This document shows positions 4,477-6,326 of a DNA stretch of 6,326 nucleotides, one piece after another. Numbering within the stretch: the first letter of the stretch is position 1; every line of letters begins with the position of its first letter. The position numbers were made by a program, and so were the translations under genes. Where the stretch lies: the NCBI GenBank assembly GCA_947565875.1, contig CANOHR010000065.1, positions 1 to 6,326 of the forward strand. Direction: 5' to 3'. The notes under the pieces are model-generated. The model did not search any database and was not told where the DNA came from. It saw only the letters and a list, made by a program, of their open reading frames with translations. The stretch is from an uncultured Pseudoflavonifractor sp. (lineage in GTDB: Bacteria > Bacillota > Clostridia > Oscillospirales > Oscillospiraceae).

Positions 4477-5135
4477 TGGGTATCCTATCGTCAACGGGAA
4501 TGATGAACGTGATCCTGAACGCCCTGGGACAGACCCTCTACATGGTGTTCTGGTCCACCCTTCTGTCGGTGGTCATCGGGTTTATTCCCGCCGTGATCCT
4601 GACCCTGACCGCCCCCGACGGGCTCCACCCCATTCGCCCGGTCTATGAGATCCTGAGCTTCCTTGTCAACGTATTTCGGAGCTTTCCCTTTATTATTTTG
4701 CTGGTGATCGTGATCCCCTTTACCCGGATGGTGGTGGGGAAGGCCATCGGCACCACCGCCTCCATTGTGCCCCTGACTCTCTCGGCCATACCCTTTATTG
4801 CCAGGGTCATGGAGACCAGCCTGCGGGAGACCAACCCCGGCGTCATTGAGGCGGCAAGATCCTTTGGAGCCTCCGATATGCAGATCCTGATGCGGGTCTA
4901 CCTGAAGGAGTCGGTGCCCCGGATGGTCAACGGTGTGGTGCTGCTCATCATCTCCCTGGTGGGCTATTCCGCCATGGCGGGCACCGTGGGCGGCGGCGGC
5001 ATCGGCGACATCGCCATCCGTTACGGCTACCAGCAGTACCGTACCGATTACCTGGCGGTATGCTCCATCGTTCTCATTATTTTTGTGCAGATGATCCAGA
5101 TGATCGGCAACCACCTCTATAAGAAGCTGTCGTGA
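4476..5135 (+). CDS. metI: MetI, methionine ABC transporter permease
   Basis: This is the membrane subunit of the methionine importer, 219 residues, close to the 217 of E. coli MetI. Hydrophobic segments lie at about residues 19-43, 57-82, 90-109, 151-170 and 193-212, fitting the five-helix MetI topology. The coupling-helix EAA motif is clear: PGVIEAARSFGAS (EAA at 125-127) followed by IL-MRVYLKES, the contact site for MetN. The conserved Gly-rich stretch GTVGGGGIGDIAIRYGYQQY (169-188) is typical of MetI. The start at 4476 overlaps the metN stop by one base (TAATG), indicating tight coupling and balanced subunit production. Nothing looks damaged. The assignment is very secure, given the flanking metN and metQ. 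Confidence 0.95.
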   Translation: MGILSSTGMMNVILNALGQTLYMVFWSTLLSVVIGFIPAVILTLTAPDGLHPIRPVYEILSFLVNVFRSFPFIILLVIVIPFTRMVVGKAIGTTASIVPLTLSAIPFIARVMETSLRETNPGVIEAARSFGASDMQILMRVYLKESVPRMVNGVVLLIISLVGYSAMAGTVGGGGIGDIAIRYGYQQYRTDYLAVCSIVLIIFVQMIQMIGNHLYKKLS

Positions 5136-5141
5136 AAGGAG
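5135..5141 (+). promoter_or_regulatory. Ribosome binding site for msrC
   Basis: AAAGGAG begins on the last base of the metI stop codon and lies 6 bases before the msrC ATG at 5148. It is the strongest Shine-Dalgarno site in the operon. Confidence 0.75.
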
Positions 5142-5147
5142 CGCACC

Positions 5148-5615
5148 ATGATCGACTATAAGATGATCGCCCGGCAGGCAAAGTCCCTGGCGGAGGCGGA
5201 CAATGACTTTGTACCCGTGCTGGCCAACGTGTCCGCCCTTCTCTATGACGCCATGGACCGGCTCAACTGGGCGGGGTTCTATCTGATGGATAAGGGAAGC
5301 CTCCTGCTGGGGCCCTTCCAGGGAAAGCTGGCCTGTATCCGGATCCAGGTGGGAAAAGGGGTATGCGGCACCGCCGCGGCCCAGGACCGGACCCAGCGGG
5401 TGGAGGACGTTCACCAGTTTCCCGGCCACATTGCCTGTGACGCTGCCTCCGCCTCCGAGATCGTGGTGCCCATCCACAGTGGAGGAAAGGTGGTAGGCGT
5501 TTTGGATGTGGACAGCCCCGAGAAGGGCAGGTTCAGCCAGGAGGACCAGGAGGGGCTGGAGCAGGTGGTCCGGGCATTGGAGGAGGTCACGGACTTTTCC
5601 AGGCTGCGGATATAA
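5148..5615 (+). CDS. msrC: Free methionine-(R)-sulfoxide reductase (GAF fold)
   Basis: This enzyme reduces free L-methionine-(R)-sulfoxide to methionine in the cytoplasm using thiol chemistry. The 155 residues form a single GAF domain, the usual size for the fRMsr family (E. coli YebR/MsrC, yeast YKG9). Cysteines 63 (LACIRI), 73 (GVCGTAA) and 97 (HIACDAAS) have spacings of 10 and 24, matching E. coli Cys84, Cys94 and Cys118. Acidic residues Glu104, Asp120 and Asp122 lie at the matching offsets for the substrate-binding Glu/Asp set, as I recall them. WAGFYL and LDVDSP are family hallmarks. It follows metI by 12 bases with its own strong ribosome site, so it is surely co-transcribed with the importer. 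That pairing suggests uptake of oxidised methionine followed by repair. A pure signalling GAF domain is unlikely, given the complete cysteine set. Confidence 0.92.
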   Translation: MIDYKMIARQAKSLAEADNDFVPVLANVSALLYDAMDRLNWAGFYLMDKGSLLLGPFQGKLACIRIQVGKGVCGTAAAQDRTQRVEDVHQFPGHIACDAASASEIVVPIHSGGKVVGVLDVDSPEKGRFSQEDQEGLEQVVRALEEVTDFSRLRI

Positions 5616-5623
5616 GACGGTGC

Positions 5624-5630
5624 GAGGTGA
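5624..5630 (+). promoter_or_regulatory. Ribosome binding site for the LysR-type regulator
   Basis: GAGGTGA lies 6 bases before the ATG at 5637. A second purine run, GGGAG (5631-5635), is too close to the start to be the main site. Confidence 0.6.
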
Positions 5631-5636
5631 GGGAGC

Positions 5637-6326
5637 ATGACGCTACAGCAGCTGCGGTATGTTATTACGATCTCGGAGATGGGGTCGCTGAACAAGGCGG
5701 CCGAGGTGCTGTACGTGACACAGCCCTCTCTCAGCGGCGCGGTGCGGGAACTGGAGAAGGAACTGGGGATCTCCATTTTTCACCGGGGAGGCCGGGGAGT
5801 AACCCTGACCAACGATGGTATGGACTTTCTTACCTACGCAAGGCAGGTCTACTATCAGTATGAGCTTCTGATGGAAAAGTACGGCAGCGGCGGCGCGCAA
5901 AAAAAGCGGTTTGCCGTCTCCACCCAGCACTACTCCTTTGCCGTCAAGAGCTTTGTGGACCTGGTCCAGCAGTTCAACATGGCGGAATATGAGTTTGCCA
6001 TCCGGGAGACCAGGACCAGAGAGGTCATTGAGGACGTCAGCACTCTGAGAAGTGAGATCGGGATCCTCTACCTCAATGATTTTAACCGGAACGCCATTCT
6101 GAAGCTGCTGCATACCAATGATCTGGAGTTTCATCCCCTGACGGCCTGTCAGGCCTATGTGTACCTCTGGCGGGGCCACCCTCTGGCGGGGGAGGCCTCC
6201 ATCCGGATGGAGCAGCTGGAGGAATACCCCTGTATCTCCTTTGAGCAGGGGGGAAGCGGCTCCTTCTACTTTGCCGAGGAGCTTTTGAGTACCAACGAAT
6301 ATTCCCGGATCATCAAGGTCAACGAC
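5637..6326 (+). CDS. LysR-type transcriptional regulator, C-terminus cut by window end
   Basis: The first 230 residues are present and the frame is still open; LysR-type proteins are usually about 300 long. Residues 3-62 are the winged helix-turn-helix: LRYVITISEMGSLNKAAEVL, then VTQPSLSGAVRELEKELGIS and FHRGGRGVTLTNDG, all textbook LTTR signatures. Residues 58-85 form the dimerising linker helix. The effector-binding domain starts near residue 91 (RFAVSTQHYSFAVK), and from memory this version is typical of clostridial regulators. The gene lies 21 bases after msrC on the same strand with no terminator between, so it is probably the last or a late gene of the operon. LTTRs commonly control adjacent genes; the palindrome at 2457-2484 is a plausible target, making autoregulation likely. 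The ligand may be methionine or a related sulfur compound, by context only. Confidence 0.92.
   Translation, partial: MTLQQLRYVITISEMGSLNKAAEVLYVTQPSLSGAVRELEKELGISIFHRGGRGVTLTNDGMDFLTYARQVYYQYELLMEKYGSGGAQKKRFAVSTQHYSFAVKSFVDLVQQFNMAEYEFAIRETRTREVIEDVSTLRSEIGILYLNDFNRNAILKLLHTNDLEFHPLTACQAYVYLWRGHPLAGEASIRMEQLEEYPCISFEQGGSGSFYFAEELLSTNEYSRIIKVND

Overview
The window looks like a chromosomal piece of a GC-rich gut Clostridium relative, most likely Oscillospiraceae (Flavonifractor, Lawsonibacter or Oscillibacter type). This is an inference from the GC-rich codon use with Firmicutes-style Shine-Dalgarno sites, from the protein sequences (above all the LysR-type regulator), and from short palindromic repeats with a GTAGGGGC core that I associate with this family. 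No search was run.

Layout. (1) Positions 1 to about 1070, minus strand: one reading frame that is open at the window edge. It has no convincing start and resembles the C-terminal part of a polymorphic-toxin-like protein. Its first half is GC-rich and its second half AT-rich, with a sharp change near position 515. (2) Positions 1071 to about 2456: nearly 1.4 kb with no gene I can support. It holds a terminator-like hairpin, a compound palindromic-repeat element with inverted-repeat ends (1127-1746), more hairpins, and a strongly pyrimidine-biased tract (about 1985-2176). (3) Positions 2457-6326, plus strand: a compact methionine operon. A good sigma-A-type promoter (TTGACA, 18-base spacer, TATTAT) has its -35 box inside a perfect 8-base inverted repeat, and is followed by metQ, metN, metI, msrC and a LysR-type regulator that runs off the window.

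How the genes work together. MetQ is a lipid-anchored binding protein, MetN the ATPase with a C-terminal NIL sensor domain, and MetI the permease; together they form a methionine importer. The next gene encodes a GAF-fold free methionine-(R)-sulfoxide reductase with all three expected cysteines at canonical spacing. The operon therefore plausibly takes up methionine, including its oxidised form, and repairs it in the cytoplasm. The LysR-type regulator directly downstream is the obvious candidate to read methionine status and bind the palindrome at the promoter. No SAM riboswitch is visible ahead of metQ, which agrees with protein-based control.

The metabolic part is largely orthodox, although the cotranscribed reductase and regulator make a neat unit. 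The least explained parts are the toxin-like ORF with its composition break and missing 5' end, the repeat element beside it, and the two palindromes upstream of metQ.
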